Below, piece after piece: positions 26,396 to 34,685 of a DNA stretch of 64,000 bases. A model generated the notes under the pieces. That model made no database searches. It was not told the DNA's origin and worked only from the letters and a program-made list of their open reading frames with translations. The first letter of the stretch is position 1. Every line of letters starts with the position of its first letter. The stretch is from assembly GCF_023746555.1 (NCBI RefSeq), contig NZ_CP098755.1:1144001-1208000 (forward strand), in the 5' to 3' direction. The position numbers and the translations under genes are program-made. The stretch comes from Brevibacillus ruminantium (GTDB taxonomy: Bacteria > Bacillota > Bacilli > Brevibacillales > Brevibacillaceae).

Positions 26396-26595
26396 GAGAA
26401 GAATCATGTTTCCCTGCGTGCGACTGTGTAGCCCAGCTCAGCGGAGCAGCGGATGGCGGGAAACAGGGCCGCAACCTTGGGATGACGTCGGAGCGAAACG
26501 GCTTTTGCGGACCCCCGCCAGCCGCTGAGGAGCGGACAGTGAATCCTCCCTGCAGGGCGGAATACGGAGCCGAGCAGGGAAACATGATTCTTCTC
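26396..26595. mobile_element. 200-bp MITE-like structured element, copy B (inverted relative to A)
   Basis: Perfect 22-bp inverted repeats at 26396-26417 and 26574-26595, sharing the core CATGTTTCCCTGC with copy A. Inner stems GCGGATGGCGG / CCGCCAGCCGC and CCGCAA / TTGCGG occupy the same places as in copy A but with different bases, so pairing is kept through compensatory change. Lies 255 bp before yunB. Confidence 0.8.
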
Positions 26596-26850
26596 ACCTC
26601 AGCTACTTTACACGTACGTGGAAAATCTGGCGGATCGGGACCATGGGCTTTCGCTGCCGGAAAAAGAACTTCCAGCACGTGCTTACCGGACTAAGAAGCC
26701 GTCTTGCTCCGGATGGGCGTACGTGTTTACGTGGGCGAAGTCTTGCAGGCAGTATTAGATGTTTACCAAGCGTAGAGAGAGCAAAAAAAAAGCGTCACGA
26801 ATTTTTGGGTCCTCCCAGCCATAGGATGTACCAACTGGGAGGTGACGGGC

Positions 26851-27570
26851 GTGGCCGTGTTTCGACCCCGTCGACGATGGAAAAACCCACTTTCTCGCAC
26901 GAAGGCGTTTTTTATTGCGCTGGTCATTTTTTTGGCAATGAGTATCCAGTTTTTGGTGTTTATTGAAAAGCGAATGGAACCCACTCTGAAAATTTTGGCC
27001 AGCCAGAAGGCAGAGCAATTGGCCAAAGAGGCGATAACCGATGCGGTCACCAAGCGGATAGCCCAGCAAGGTGTGGATTTTAATCAGATCGTGAAAATTG
27101 AGAAAGACAACCAGGGAAGGATTCAGGCATATCAGTTCAACTTTAAGGAGTATGCCCGGATTGTGGGGGAGACCACCTCCCGTGTACAGAACCGGCTGAG
27201 GGAATTTGAAGAGGAGAAAGTCGAACGCACCATCCCACTAGGGCTGGCGACGGGCAACAGCTTTCTCGCGCAGATGGGACCCAACCTGCCGATCACCTTT
27301 ATGCCGATCGGTTCCGTGAAAACGATGCTGGACACCGAACTGAGCGAAGCAGGGATAAACATGGTGCTGGCGACCGTCTACATTTATGTGGAAGTTGATT
27401 TGCGGATTGTCATCCCGTTTGCTACGGACCAGAAAACCGTTACGACGAAAATACCGATTACGCACTCACTGATTATCGGCGATGTACCGCAATATCTGTA
27501 TAACAACCCCTGGGGCAAGCCGGATGTGCCGCGTCTGGAGGATATCTCACCGCCGCCTTCCAATCCGTAG
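26851..27570 (+). CDS. yunB: Sporulation protein YunB
   Basis: 239 aa from GTG 26851 with GGGAGG eight bases upstream. An N-terminal membrane helix (KAFFIALVIFLAMSIQFLVFI) is followed by an extracytoplasmic domain containing IPLGLATGNSFLAQMGPNLPITFMPIGSV, and RIVIPFATDQKTVTTKIPI. This is the YunB family, made in the mother cell under sigma-E in B. subtilis and involved in forming heat-resistant spores. In B. subtilis it adjoins yunC; here it stands alone in a repeat-rich zone. Confidence 0.88.
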   Translation: MAVFRPRRRWKNPLSRTKAFFIALVIFLAMSIQFLVFIEKRMEPTLKILASQKAEQLAKEAITDAVTKRIAQQGVDFNQIVKIEKDNQGRIQAYQFNFKEYARIVGETTSRVQNRLREFEEEKVERTIPLGLATGNSFLAQMGPNLPITFMPIGSVKTMLDTELSEAGINMVLATVYIYVEVDLRIVIPFATDQKTVTTKIPITHSLIIGDVPQYLYNNPWGKPDVPRLEDISPPPSNP

Positions 27571-27615
27571 AAGGAATGCGGCAGAAGCTGCGGCTTTTTC
27601 CCGCCCATAAAACGG

Positions 27616-27656
27616 GAGCACTTTCTCGTCCCGTGCGAGTAAGTGCTCGTTTTTTA
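27616..27656 (+). terminator. Intrinsic terminator after yunB
   Basis: GAGCACTTTCTCG / CGAGTAAGTGCTC stem followed by GTTTTTT. Confidence 0.85.
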
Positions 27657-27761
27657 TGCCCAGCACGGGCAGTAGCTACAACTCTATTGGCTCCGAAAAA
27701 GATGCCCCAATTAGGGGGATGGAACCTTTTACTGCACTTTTCTGACTGTTGTCTTAACACG

Positions 27762-28319
27762 TTAGTCAATCAGTTTTCCCTCACCTGTTCTACCGTTAAT
27801 TATCACTTCTTTTTTTATCTTTGCATCGTTGTTTCGAATCGTTACTTTCCAATGCCCTTCAGATTTCATAAACTCAATGCCTGAAACAAATTGGATAGGA
27901 ATATCCGTTGTCAAACTCAAAGCTTTTTCAACAGCTTGTGTTTTAGTGATGTTCGATCCTTCTACAGGTGAATCGTCATAAACCACAATCTTATTCGCAA
28001 ATGCTCGTGATGGAAAACTGGTATTAATGTTACCATTTACCCAAACCTCAACCCATTGAGCAATTTTTAGATCTTCGATTTTCATTACTGAACCGTTTGA
28101 ATTCAGAATTGTCGTGTCTTTGGATACAGATACATTCATAGCATCGTCAGTTGTCCCTGCCTTGGTAACAAGGATTGTATGTACATCGTCACTTTTTAGT
28201 GTAATGTACCCTTCTATTCCTAAAATCACCTTTTCGGTTTCAGTCGTGCATCCATTGCCCAAACTTAACATGATGATCATGATCAGTAACGTAAAGTATT
28301 TGTTTTTTATTTCTACCAC
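27762..28319 (-). CDS. Predicted lipoprotein of unknown function
   Basis: 185 aa. Signal peptide YFTLLIMIIMLSLGNGC with the lipobox cysteine near residue 24, then a beta-rich region (VILGIEGYITLKSDDVHTILVTKAG, VWVNGNINTSFPSRAFANKIVVY) resembling the small secreted OB-like domains of the YobA/DUF3221 type, and a C-terminal helix plus strands. Start is GTG 28319 next to AAGGGG; spacing is tight. The gene is clearly richer in A+T than its neighbours, suggesting acquisition. It follows the protease pseudogene on the same strand. Confidence 0.65.
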   Translation of the reverse strand: MVEIKNKYFTLLIMIIMLSLGNGCTTETEKVILGIEGYITLKSDDVHTILVTKAGTTDDAMNVSVSKDTTILNSNGSVMKIEDLKIAQWVEVWVNGNINTSFPSRAFANKIVVYDDSPVEGSNITKTQAVEKALSLTTDIPIQFVSGIEFMKSEGHWKVTIRNNDAKIKKEVIINGRTGEGKLID

Positions 28320-28555
28320 CCCTTGTGAGAGTTAATCAATTACCCAAAATCGGGTTAACATCTAAATTGCTCACGACATAGTTTATGTGCGAGAAAACAC
28401 CATCTCCGTCACTAGCACGACCTTTATTCACTCCCATTAGGTATGACCATAGAAAACTGCTCTTCCACTATCACCGCCTTGTGTAAAGTATGATGCTTTC
28501 GTAAACCTGCAAAATAAATGTTGTCAAAATATCCAGTGTAGTTATTACTTTTAAC

Positions 28556-28915
28556 TTATAGGTCGAGAAGTCTCCCACTTCTAAAACCTTACAGCGTTTG
28601 GTTGTAAGTGGGGGATGAATCGACTTTGGACAAGGACAGGCTTTTGCCTGTTCAGTTGTCCGACACTTTGGTAAAATCTACTTATGATGTTCTTTGATAA
28701 CTGGATATATGGGGTTGCATGGAGAAACAAAATGCGAAAACCAAGCTTATCCTTCCATGCGTAAAATATCCAAGGTAACAAAAGAACTCCGAAACGTCGG
28801 ACATCTAGGGTAGGGACTACCCGAAGTAACGCTCGAGGAGACGAAAGGTTACTTTCGTCGTGGATTTGAGAAGCTCCCACTTCTAGGCGTTAGCCTAAGT
28901 GGAGAGTAGTTCACA
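28556..28915 (+). mobile_element. About 360-bp non-autonomous IS200/IS605-type element
   Basis: Left end hairpin GAGAAGTCTCCCACTTCTA ... TAAGTGGGGGA (from 28564) and right end hairpin GAGAAGCTCCCACTTCTAGGC gtta GCCTAAGTGG closing in TAGTTCAC (28868-28914). TTAAC lies immediately 5', as a likely target tetra/pentanucleotide. No TnpA or TnpB coding remains. Removing it joins the protease reading as GT-VKSNNYTG, which fixes the ends at about 28556 and 28915. Terminal inverted repeats and target duplications are absent, as expected for this superfamily. Confidence 0.7.
28795..28915 (+). ncRNA. Omega-RNA-like structured 3' end of the IS605-type element
   Basis: Upstream of the right end: hairpin GGGTAG gga CTACCC (28808-28822), hairpin GACGAAAG gtta CTTTCGTC (28840-28859), and GTAAC (28826-28830) complementary to loop GTTAC (28848-28852), giving a possible pseudoknot. 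TnpB guide RNAs derive from exactly this region of IS605 elements and read into the 3' flank. Assignment is by structure and position only; no TnpB gene lies in the window. Confidence 0.45.
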
Positions 28916-29009
28916 TGTACCACAGCTGACCCGATCTGTTCTCCCTCCAGAAATACATACCATGTCACCAACCGCTAAATCACTGAAACGGGCCCTTGCC
29001 AGAAAAAAG

Positions 29010-29039
29010 TGTAATGCCGCGGAAAAAGCATGGTATAAT
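29010..29039 (+). promoter_or_regulatory. Extended -10 promoter of the riboflavin operon
   Basis: TGGTATAAT (29031-29039) is a perfect extended -10 element; the -35 region (TGTAAT, 29010-29015) is weak. It lies about 17 bp before the first FMN aptamer. Confidence 0.7.
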
Positions 29040-29055
29040 GCAAGAAACTGAATAG

Positions 29056-29204
29056 CCAACCTTCAGGGTAGGGTGAAATTCCCGACCGGCGGTGATGACG
29101 AACGCACGTCCGAGCCCGCGACTCGCTTGCAGAGCTGCTTTTTGCAAGCGACTGACTTGGTGAAATTCCAAGGCCGACGGTAAAGTCCGGATGGGAGAAG
29201 GTGG
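29056..29204 (+). promoter_or_regulatory. FMN riboswitch aptamer 1 (RFN element)
   Basis: Has the conserved RFN blocks GGGTGAAATTCCCGACCGGC, GAGCCCGCGAC and GCCGACGGTAAAGTCCGGAT, then GGGAGAAGG, with closing stem CCAACCTTC / GAAGGTGG. Binds FMN and, through the terminator at 29260-29290, should lower rib operon transcription when FMN is plentiful. Confidence 0.97.
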
Positions 29205-29259
29205 AACAAGTCTTTGGCTTTGTTTGAAAAAACGAAGTGGAAAGGCTTCTTCTTCTATG

Positions 29260-29290
29260 CCCCCTGAATGTAAGTTTCAGGGGTTTTTCT
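29260..29290 (+). terminator. Riboswitch 1 terminator
   Basis: CCCCTGAA / TTCAGGGG stem followed by TTTTTC, before the second aptamer. Confidence 0.9.
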
Positions 29291-29310
29291 TGTTAAAAAC
29301 TGAATAGAAG

Positions 29311-29451
29311 ACCTTCAGGGCAGGGTGAAATTCCCGACCGGCGGTATTGGCGCAAATGCGCCTGAGCCCGCGACTCGCATGCAGCAGACACTGCAAGCGA
29401 CTGATCTGGTGCAAGTCCAGAGCCGACGGTAGAGTCCGGATGGGAGAAGGT
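29311..29451 (+). promoter_or_regulatory. FMN riboswitch aptamer 2 (tandem)
   Basis: A second full RFN element with the same conserved blocks (GGGTGAAATTCCCGACCGGC, GAGCCCGCGACTCGC, GCCGACGGTAGAGTCCGGAT) and stem ACCTTC / GAAGGT. The variable arm differs (TATTGGCGCAAATGCGCCT) but pairs, so both copies look functional. In series with aptamer 1. Confidence 0.97.
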
Positions 29452-29505
29452 AGCACAGCCTGTGTTCTCTGTTGAAAAAATGGAGAGCAAAAGGTTTCTT
29501 TCCCT

Positions 29506-29537
29506 ATGCCCTGAAGCGTGCTTCACGGGCATTTTTC
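29506..29537 (+). terminator. Riboswitch 2 terminator
   Basis: ATGCCCTGAAG / CTTCACGGGCAT stem (one mismatch) with T5, ending 20 bp before the ribD start. Confidence 0.88.
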
Positions 29538-29557
29538 ATGGGAAAGGAGAGGAAGAG

Positions 29558-30688
29558 ATGGCAGAAAGCGATTTGTCCTATATGTCGCTGGCGCTTGATC
29601 TGGCCCGCGCAACGAAAGGACAAACCAGCCCCAATCCAGTGGTGGGAGCGGTGATTGTCCGTGATGGAATGGTTGTCGGCATGGGGGCGCATGTAAAAGC
29701 AGGGGAACCGCACGCAGAGGTTCATGCCCTGCGTATGGCTGGTGAGCTTGCAAAAGGAGCTACTTTATACGTCACACTGGAACCGTGCAGTCACTACGGG
29801 AGAACGCCGCCCTGTGCCAAAGCTGTGCTCGAGGCAGGGATCGCACGGGTAGTCGTGGCTGCGGCTGATCCCAATCCACTCGTTGCCGGCAAAGGGATCA
29901 GCCTTCTTCGGCAGGCGGGAGTCGACGTAGTTGTGGGGGTTGGCGCGGTGCAGGCGAAAAAACTAAACGAAGTGTTTTTCCACTACATCCAGAAACAGAC
30001 GCCTTTCGTCACAGTGAAGACGGCTTCCACACTGGATGGAAAAATCGCGACCCGCACAGGTGACAGCCGCTGGATTACAGGCGAAGAGGCCCGCAAGCGT
30101 GTCCACCAGCTTCGCAGAGAGCATGATGCTATTCTGGTCGGCGTGCAAACGGTACTGGCGGATGATCCGGCACTGACGGCGCGCGAGCAGGGACAGGTTA
30201 CCGGCAGACAGCCGCTGCGGGTGATCCTGGACAATCATTTGCGAATTCCGGATACCGCCTGTGTTCTCCGGGATGGGCACGCCCCAACCTTGCTCTTTGC
30301 ATCTGATCAAGCACCTGTGGAGCGGCAGAGACAGCTGGAGAGCCTGGGGGCAGAGGTAGTTAGATTGGCTGGCCGTGTCAGCGTCGAGCAAGTGCTGGCT
30401 GAGCTGGGGAAAAGGGGTATTTCCTCCCTGTTAGTCGAGGGGGGAGCAACCGTCAACGGCTCTTTCCTGGATGCCCGGGCCGTTCAAAAGGTCGTTCATT
30501 TCCTCTCCTGCAAGCTGGTTGGCGGAGCAGCGGCGCCGGCTTCCTATGGGGGCTTGGGACAGTCGTTCATGCAGGATGCGATTTCGCTGGCTGATGTAGA
30601 GATGGAGCTATTCGGGGGTCATGATCTGTGCATTGCTGGCTATCCGGTTTGGAAAGAAGAGGGGAGTGCGACATGTTTACGGGATTGA
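29558..30688 (+). CDS. ribD: Riboflavin biosynthesis deaminase/reductase RibD
   Basis: 376 aa from ATG 29558 with GGAGAGGAAGAG. N-terminal deaminase (about 1-145): PHAEVHAL (H52, E54) and EPCSHYGRTPPCAKAV (C77, C86) hold zinc. C-terminal NADPH-dependent reductase (about 150-376): KTASTLDGKIATRTGDSRWIT and LLVEGGATVNGSFL. Converts the GTP cyclohydrolase product to the ribitylamino pyrimidine. First gene of ribD-ribE-ribBA-ribH, controlled by the tandem FMN riboswitches. Confidence 0.96.
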   Translation: MAESDLSYMSLALDLARATKGQTSPNPVVGAVIVRDGMVVGMGAHVKAGEPHAEVHALRMAGELAKGATLYVTLEPCSHYGRTPPCAKAVLEAGIARVVVAAADPNPLVAGKGISLLRQAGVDVVVGVGAVQAKKLNEVFFHYIQKQTPFVTVKTASTLDGKIATRTGDSRWITGEEARKRVHQLRREHDAILVGVQTVLADDPALTAREQGQVTGRQPLRVILDNHLRIPDTACVLRDGHAPTLLFASDQAPVERQRQLESLGAEVVRLAGRVSVEQVLAELGKRGISSLLVEGGATVNGSFLDARAVQKVVHFLSCKLVGGAAAPASYGGLGQSFMQDAISLADVEMELFGGHDLCIAGYPVWKEEGSATCLRD

Positions 30689-31329
30689 TTGAAGAAGTGG
30701 GCGTAGTCGAAACGGTTTCCAGCAATGATCGATCCTGCAAACTGATCATTCGTGCCTCCAAGGTCGTGGAGGATGTCCGCCTGGGGGACAGCATCGCGGT
30801 CAACGGCGTCTGTCTGACCGTTACGTCTTTTTCCCGGGCGCGTTTTCAAGCGGATGTCATGCCGGAGACCTGGCAGGTGACCAATCTGTCTGCTTTGCAG
30901 CCGGGGAACCGTGTCAATCTGGAACGGGCGATGAAATTGGGGGAGCGTCTCGGTGGCCATCTGGTGTCAGGACACGTTGACGGCGTAGGAACGATCCTCT
31001 CGCGAAAGGCAGACGGAAACGCGGTCCGGTATGTGATCCAGACGGAGCCGCATTTGCTCCGATACGTCGTGCCCCGCGGCTCTATTACCGTGGATGGCAT
31101 CAGTTTGACGGTGGTAGAGGCGGGTGTGGATCGGCTGTCTGTTTCCGTGATTCCTCATACACTTGCCCAGACCAATTTGCAAGGAAAGCAAGCAGGAGAT
31201 GAAGTCAATTTGGAAACCGATCTGCTTGCAAAATATGTAGAACGATTGCTCGGCGGGAATGCTGACTGCCAGCCGGGAAAAGCAGCTGGTCTGGATCTGG
31301 CATTTTTGCAGGAGCACGGTTTTGCTTGA
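30673..31329 (+). CDS. ribE: Riboflavin synthase alpha chain
   Basis: 218 aa, [10 protein letters not shown] start. The two lumazine-binding repeats are visible: first about 1-95 ([42 protein letters not shown]), second about 98-200 ([27 protein letters not shown]). Dismutates two lumazines to riboflavin and pyrimidine. The start lies inside the end of ribD, overlapping by 16 bp. Confidence 0.96.
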   Translation: MFTGLIEEVGVVETVSSNDRSCKLIIRASKVVEDVRLGDSIAVNGVCLTVTSFSRARFQADVMPETWQVTNLSALQPGNRVNLERAMKLGERLGGHLVSGHVDGVGTILSRKADGNAVRYVIQTEPHLLRYVVPRGSITVDGISLTVVEAGVDRLSVSVIPHTLAQTNLQGKQAGDEVNLETDLLAKYVERLLGGNADCQPGKAAGLDLAFLQEHGFA

Positions 31330-31343
31330 AGGAGGGAGCAAGC

Positions 31344-32546
31344 ATGTTTCATGCGATAGAAGAGGCACTCGTCGATTTGCGAAAAGGTCGGCCCGTGATC
31401 GTCGTCGATGATGAGGATCGGGAAAACGAAGGGGATTTTATATGTCTGGCCGAAGCGGCTACGCCGGAAATGATCAATTTCATGGCGATGCATGGCCGAG
31501 GGCTGATCTGCGTGCCTGTAACCGAAGACCACGCGGCCCGTCTGAAGCTGACGCCCATGGTCGACAACAATACGGATCGTCAAGGGACGGCCTTTACGGT
31601 GTCAATTGACGAGGCAGGCACGCATACCGGGATTTCAGCCCAGGAGCGTTCCCACACAGTGCTTTCAATGCTGGATGAAGCGAAGCAAGCAACGGATTTT
31701 CGGCGTCCGGGGCATATATTTCCGCTGATAGCCAAGCCGGGAGGTGTCCTGCGGCGTGCCGGCCACACAGAGGCGGCAGTCGACCTGGCTATCTTGTCGG
31801 GGGCAAAGCCCGTGGGTGTCATCTGTGAAATCATGAATGAAGACGGATCGATGGCCCGTCTTCCTGAGCTAGTTGAGGTAGCCAAACGGTTTGATTTGAA
31901 GCTGATTACGATCGCCGATTTGATTGATTACCGGATGAAGCATGAAAGACTGGTAAAGCGCGAAGCCGAAGCGAAGCTGCCCACTGCATACGGAGAATTC
32001 CGGATTATCGCCTACACAAATGAGCGGGATGGCAAAGAACATGTAGCCATCGTCAAAGGGGAACTGGACAGCAGCAAGCCAACTCTGGTGAGGGTCCATT
32101 CAGAGTGTTTGACGGGTGACATTTTCGGTTCCCATCGCTGCGATTGCGGACCGCAGCTGCATGCAGCACTGCGCATGATCGAAGCGGAAGGGCAGGGAGT
32201 CGTGCTCTATATGCGCCAGGAAGGCAGAGGGATCGGGCTGATTAACAAACTGAAAGCCTATCAATTGCAGGAGCAGGGCTACGACACGGTGGAAGCAAAT
32301 GAAAAGCTGGGCTTTCCGGCTGATTTGCGCGACTACGGCATTGGTGCCCAGATTTTGCGCGATCTGGGTGTTAGCAGGCTGCGCCTGATGACAAACAATC
32401 CGCGGAAAATTCGCGGGCTTTCCGGATATGGACTGGAACTGGTGGAGCGAGTTCCCTTGCAGATGCCGGAACACCCTGAGAATACTCGCTATTTACACAT
32501 CAAACAGGACAAACTGGGGCATCTGCTTCAGTTTGTGAAGGAGTGA
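31344..32546 (+). CDS. ribBA: Bifunctional DHBP synthase / GTP cyclohydrolase II RibBA
   Basis: 400 aa from ATG 31344 (AAGGAGGGAG). N-terminal DHBP synthase (about 1-200): [50 protein letters not shown]-terminal GTP cyclohydrolase II (about 205-400): [19 protein letters not shown] zinc site, [33 protein letters not shown]. Makes both riboflavin precursors. Confidence 0.96.
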   Translation: MFHAIEEALVDLRKGRPVIVVDDEDRENEGDFICLAEAATPEMINFMAMHGRGLICVPVTEDHAARLKLTPMVDNNTDRQGTAFTVSIDEAGTHTGISAQERSHTVLSMLDEAKQATDFRRPGHIFPLIAKPGGVLRRAGHTEAAVDLAILSGAKPVGVICEIMNEDGSMARLPELVEVAKRFDLKLITIADLIDYRMKHERLVKREAEAKLPTAYGEFRIIAYTNERDGKEHVAIVKGELDSSKPTLVRVHSECLTGDIFGSHRCDCGPQLHAALRMIEAEGQGVVLYMRQEGRGIGLINKLKAYQLQEQGYDTVEANEKLGFPADLRDYGIGAQILRDLGVSRLRLMTNNPRKIRGLSGYGLELVERVPLQMPEHPENTRYLHIKQDKLGHLLQFVKE

Positions 32547-32552
32547 GAGAAC

Positions 32553-33020
32553 ATGAAGCAATGGGAAGGAAATCTGATTGGGACAGGCCTGCGTGTAGGG
32601 ATCGTGGCTGGGAGGTTCAATGAGCTGATCGTCGGCAAGCTCGTCAGCGGAGCCCTTGATGCGTTGAAAAGACATGGCGTTGATGAGGCAGCAGTAGAGG
32701 TAGCCTGGGTACCGGGAGCCTTTGAAATCCCGCTCATTGCCAAGAAAATGGCCGAGTCGGGAAAGTATGACGCGATCGTGACGCTGGGGGCGGTCATCCG
32801 GGGCTCTACGCCGCATTTCGATTACGTCTGCAGCGAATGTGCAAAAGGAGTGGCAGCGGTGTCTCTTGCGACTGGCATCCCTGTTATCTTTGGAGTGCTG
32901 ACAACGGATTCCATTGAGCAGGCCATCGAGCGGGCCGGGACCAAGGCAGGCAACAAGGGCTGGGAAGCAGCAGCAGCGGCTATCGAGATGGCCAATTTGA
33001 GCCGGCAATTCACCAGGTAA
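32553..33020 (+). CDS. ribH: Lumazine synthase RibH
   Basis: 155 aa. [36 protein letters not shown], and [20 protein letters not shown] with the catalytic histidine are diagnostic. Forms 60-mers in Bacillus that encase riboflavin synthase. Start seven bases after ribBA; last gene of the operon. Confidence 0.96.
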   Translation: MKQWEGNLIGTGLRVGIVAGRFNELIVGKLVSGALDALKRHGVDEAAVEVAWVPGAFEIPLIAKKMAESGKYDAIVTLGAVIRGSTPHFDYVCSECAKGVAAVSLATGIPVIFGVLTTDSIEQAIERAGTKAGNKGWEAAAAAIEMANLSRQFTR

Positions 33021-33034
33021 AAATACGAATCAAC

Positions 33035-33072
33035 AGAGGCGGGCCAGCGTGCAACCCGCCTCTTTGCTATTT
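33035..33072 (+). terminator. Terminator of the rib operon
   Basis: Perfect AGAGGCGGG / CCCGCCTCT stem followed by TTGCTATTT. Confidence 0.85.
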
Positions 33073-33128
33073 GGATAAACCACACTGGAAATCATCGGGT
33101 TCGGGAACCTTGAGTGGAACAAGTTTCG

Positions 33129-34670
33129 TCAATAAAGGCGCTTCCATTCTCGCCAAAAGCCTTTCCAGTTGCGCGGACTCCACAGATTTCCCTGTTTCTT
33201 GTTTTTGCCGAAAAGGGTCTTGGTCAGACTGACAAAAAGGGCATGCTGCTCACCGGTGTACGGATACCAGTTGATTTCCCGCTTCCTTTTGCCCGGATCA
33301 TGGATGATCGATACCGCATGCGTAAAGGACTGAAGCCCTTCCGGACCGCGATAGCGGCCGATCCCGCTTTCTTTGACGCCGCCAAAGGGAAGATGGGGGT
33401 TGGCATAGCTGACGACGACATCATTGATGCAGACATTGCCGCTTTGCAGCTTTTGGGCTACGCGTTTCGCTCTTGCTTTGTCCATGGACCAGACAGAAGC
33501 ATTCAAGCCGTAGGGCGTATCGTTGGCAAGACGGATCGCCTCTTCCTCGGAAGCCACACGCATGATCGGCAAGACGGGACCAAATGTCTCTTCCCGCATG
33601 ATTTTCATGTCATGGGTGACACCAGTCAAAATCGTGGGAGCCAGAAACATGCTGTTCTCGGGAAAATGACCGCCCCACTCGGCAACGGCACCTTTGGCCA
33701 GAGCTTCTTGAACATGTTCCCGCACAATCCGGATTTGCTCCGGCGAGGTCATGGAGCCGAGCTCGGACTCAGCGGGAAAGCCCTGGCGAAGGGCGGCTGT
33801 TTTCTCTTTGACCAGTTGGAGAAACTGGGGATAAACGCGTTCGTGTACGTAGACGCGTTCGACTGACATGCATACCTGACCCGCGTTGGTAAAGGCTCCC
33901 CAAACGGCTCCGTTGGCAGCCCGCTCCAAATGGGCATCCTCCAGAACGATCATCGGATCTTTGCCTCCCAGCTCCAGTTCGACGGGGATCAGATGCTCGG
34001 CGGCTTGCGTCATGATTTTTTTGCCGGTTGCAACTGAGCCGGTGAAGAAGATCTTATCGGGTCTGGCCGCTACGAGTGCCTGGCCCACTTCTCTGCCGCC
34101 GTGCAGCACCTGGACCAGATGCTTCGGGGCAGGCACTGCTTGAAACAGCTCCTCAATCAAAAGCCCGATCGACGGAGTTACCTCGGAAGGCTTCAAGATG
34201 ACGGCATTACCGGCAGCCAGTGCGGACAGCACCGGGACGACCGAGAGTTGAAACGGATAGTTCCAAGGAGAAATAACTGCGACGACTCCCATTGGTTGAT
34301 AGTGAATCCATGATCTTTTGGGAAAGAGCACCAGCGTAGTCGCCACTTTTCGGGGAGCCAGCATCCGTTCTGCCTGCTTTTCATAAAAGCGGATGGTGTC
34401 CGCAGTAATGAAAATTTCCGTCATGTACGCCTCCAGCGTCACTTTGCCCGTAACTTCACTGATTTTCTGGGCCAGCATCTCGCCGTTCTCTACCAAGTAA
34501 TGGCGCAGATTGCGCAGATAGTGAATGCGGGTGGAGACAGGGGTTTCTCCCCACTCCCTGGAAGCGTCACGGGCTTGGGCCATGACTTGTTGTACTTCGG
34601 CTGGAGTAGCTTCGTCCAATGTACCAATGATCTCGCCGGTCGCTGGATTTCTCATGGTGAGTCTACCCAT
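33129..34670 (-). CDS. Aldehyde dehydrogenase family protein
   Basis: 513 aa. NAD(P)-dependent ALDH fold: VVAVISPWNYPFQLSVVP, LKPSEVTPSIG, FFTGSVATGKKIM, catalytic glutamate in VELELGGKDPMIV and catalytic cysteine in FTNAGQVCMSVERVYV. C-terminal NDVVVSYANPHLPFGGVKESGIGRY. The extended C-terminus (about 40 residues, basic) is like long-chain aliphatic or coniferyl-type ALDHs, but the substrate cannot be set. It lies 15 bp after the TetR gene on the same strand, so likely TetR-controlled. Confidence 0.92.
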   Translation of the reverse strand: MGRLTMRNPATGEIIGTLDEATPAEVQQVMAQARDASREWGETPVSTRIHYLRNLRHYLVENGEMLAQKISEVTGKVTLEAYMTEIFITADTIRFYEKQAERMLAPRKVATTLVLFPKRSWIHYQPMGVVAVISPWNYPFQLSVVPVLSALAAGNAVILKPSEVTPSIGLLIEELFQAVPAPKHLVQVLHGGREVGQALVAARPDKIFFTGSVATGKKIMTQAAEHLIPVELELGGKDPMIVLEDAHLERAANGAVWGAFTNAGQVCMSVERVYVHERVYPQFLQLVKEKTAALRQGFPAESELGSMTSPEQIRIVREHVQEALAKGAVAEWGGHFPENSMFLAPTILTGVTHDMKIMREETFGPVLPIMRVASEEEAIRLANDTPYGLNASVWSMDKARAKRVAQKLQSGNVCINDVVVSYANPHLPFGGVKESGIGRYRGPEGLQSFTHAVSIIHDPGKRKREINWYPYTGEQHALFVSLTKTLFGKNKKQGNLWSPRNWKGFWREWKRLY

Positions 34671-34685
34671 TTTGTTTCACCTCTC

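Larger units (their letters stand above)
28336..29010 (-). pseudogene. Decayed trypsin-like serine protease, interrupted by an IS605-type element
   Basis: Read on the minus strand, 28916-28980 encodes LAVGDMVCISGGRTDRVSCGT. After the inserted element, 28340-28550 encodes SNNYTGYFDNIYFAG, then FTQGGDSG (catalytic-serine motif) and GVNKGRASDGDGVFSH ending in NYVVSNLDVNPILGN. These are typical of secreted chymotrypsin-fold proteases of the streptogrisin/Glu-specific type. At least two further frameshifts lie in the part after the insertion and one near 28980. The N-terminal half and start are gone. Confidence 0.75.

Noticed and set aside
26701..26850. Possible short gene end (VRVYVGEVLQAVLDVYQA) before yunB
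   Set aside because: Only about 20 codons, no ribosome site and no upstream continuation in frame.
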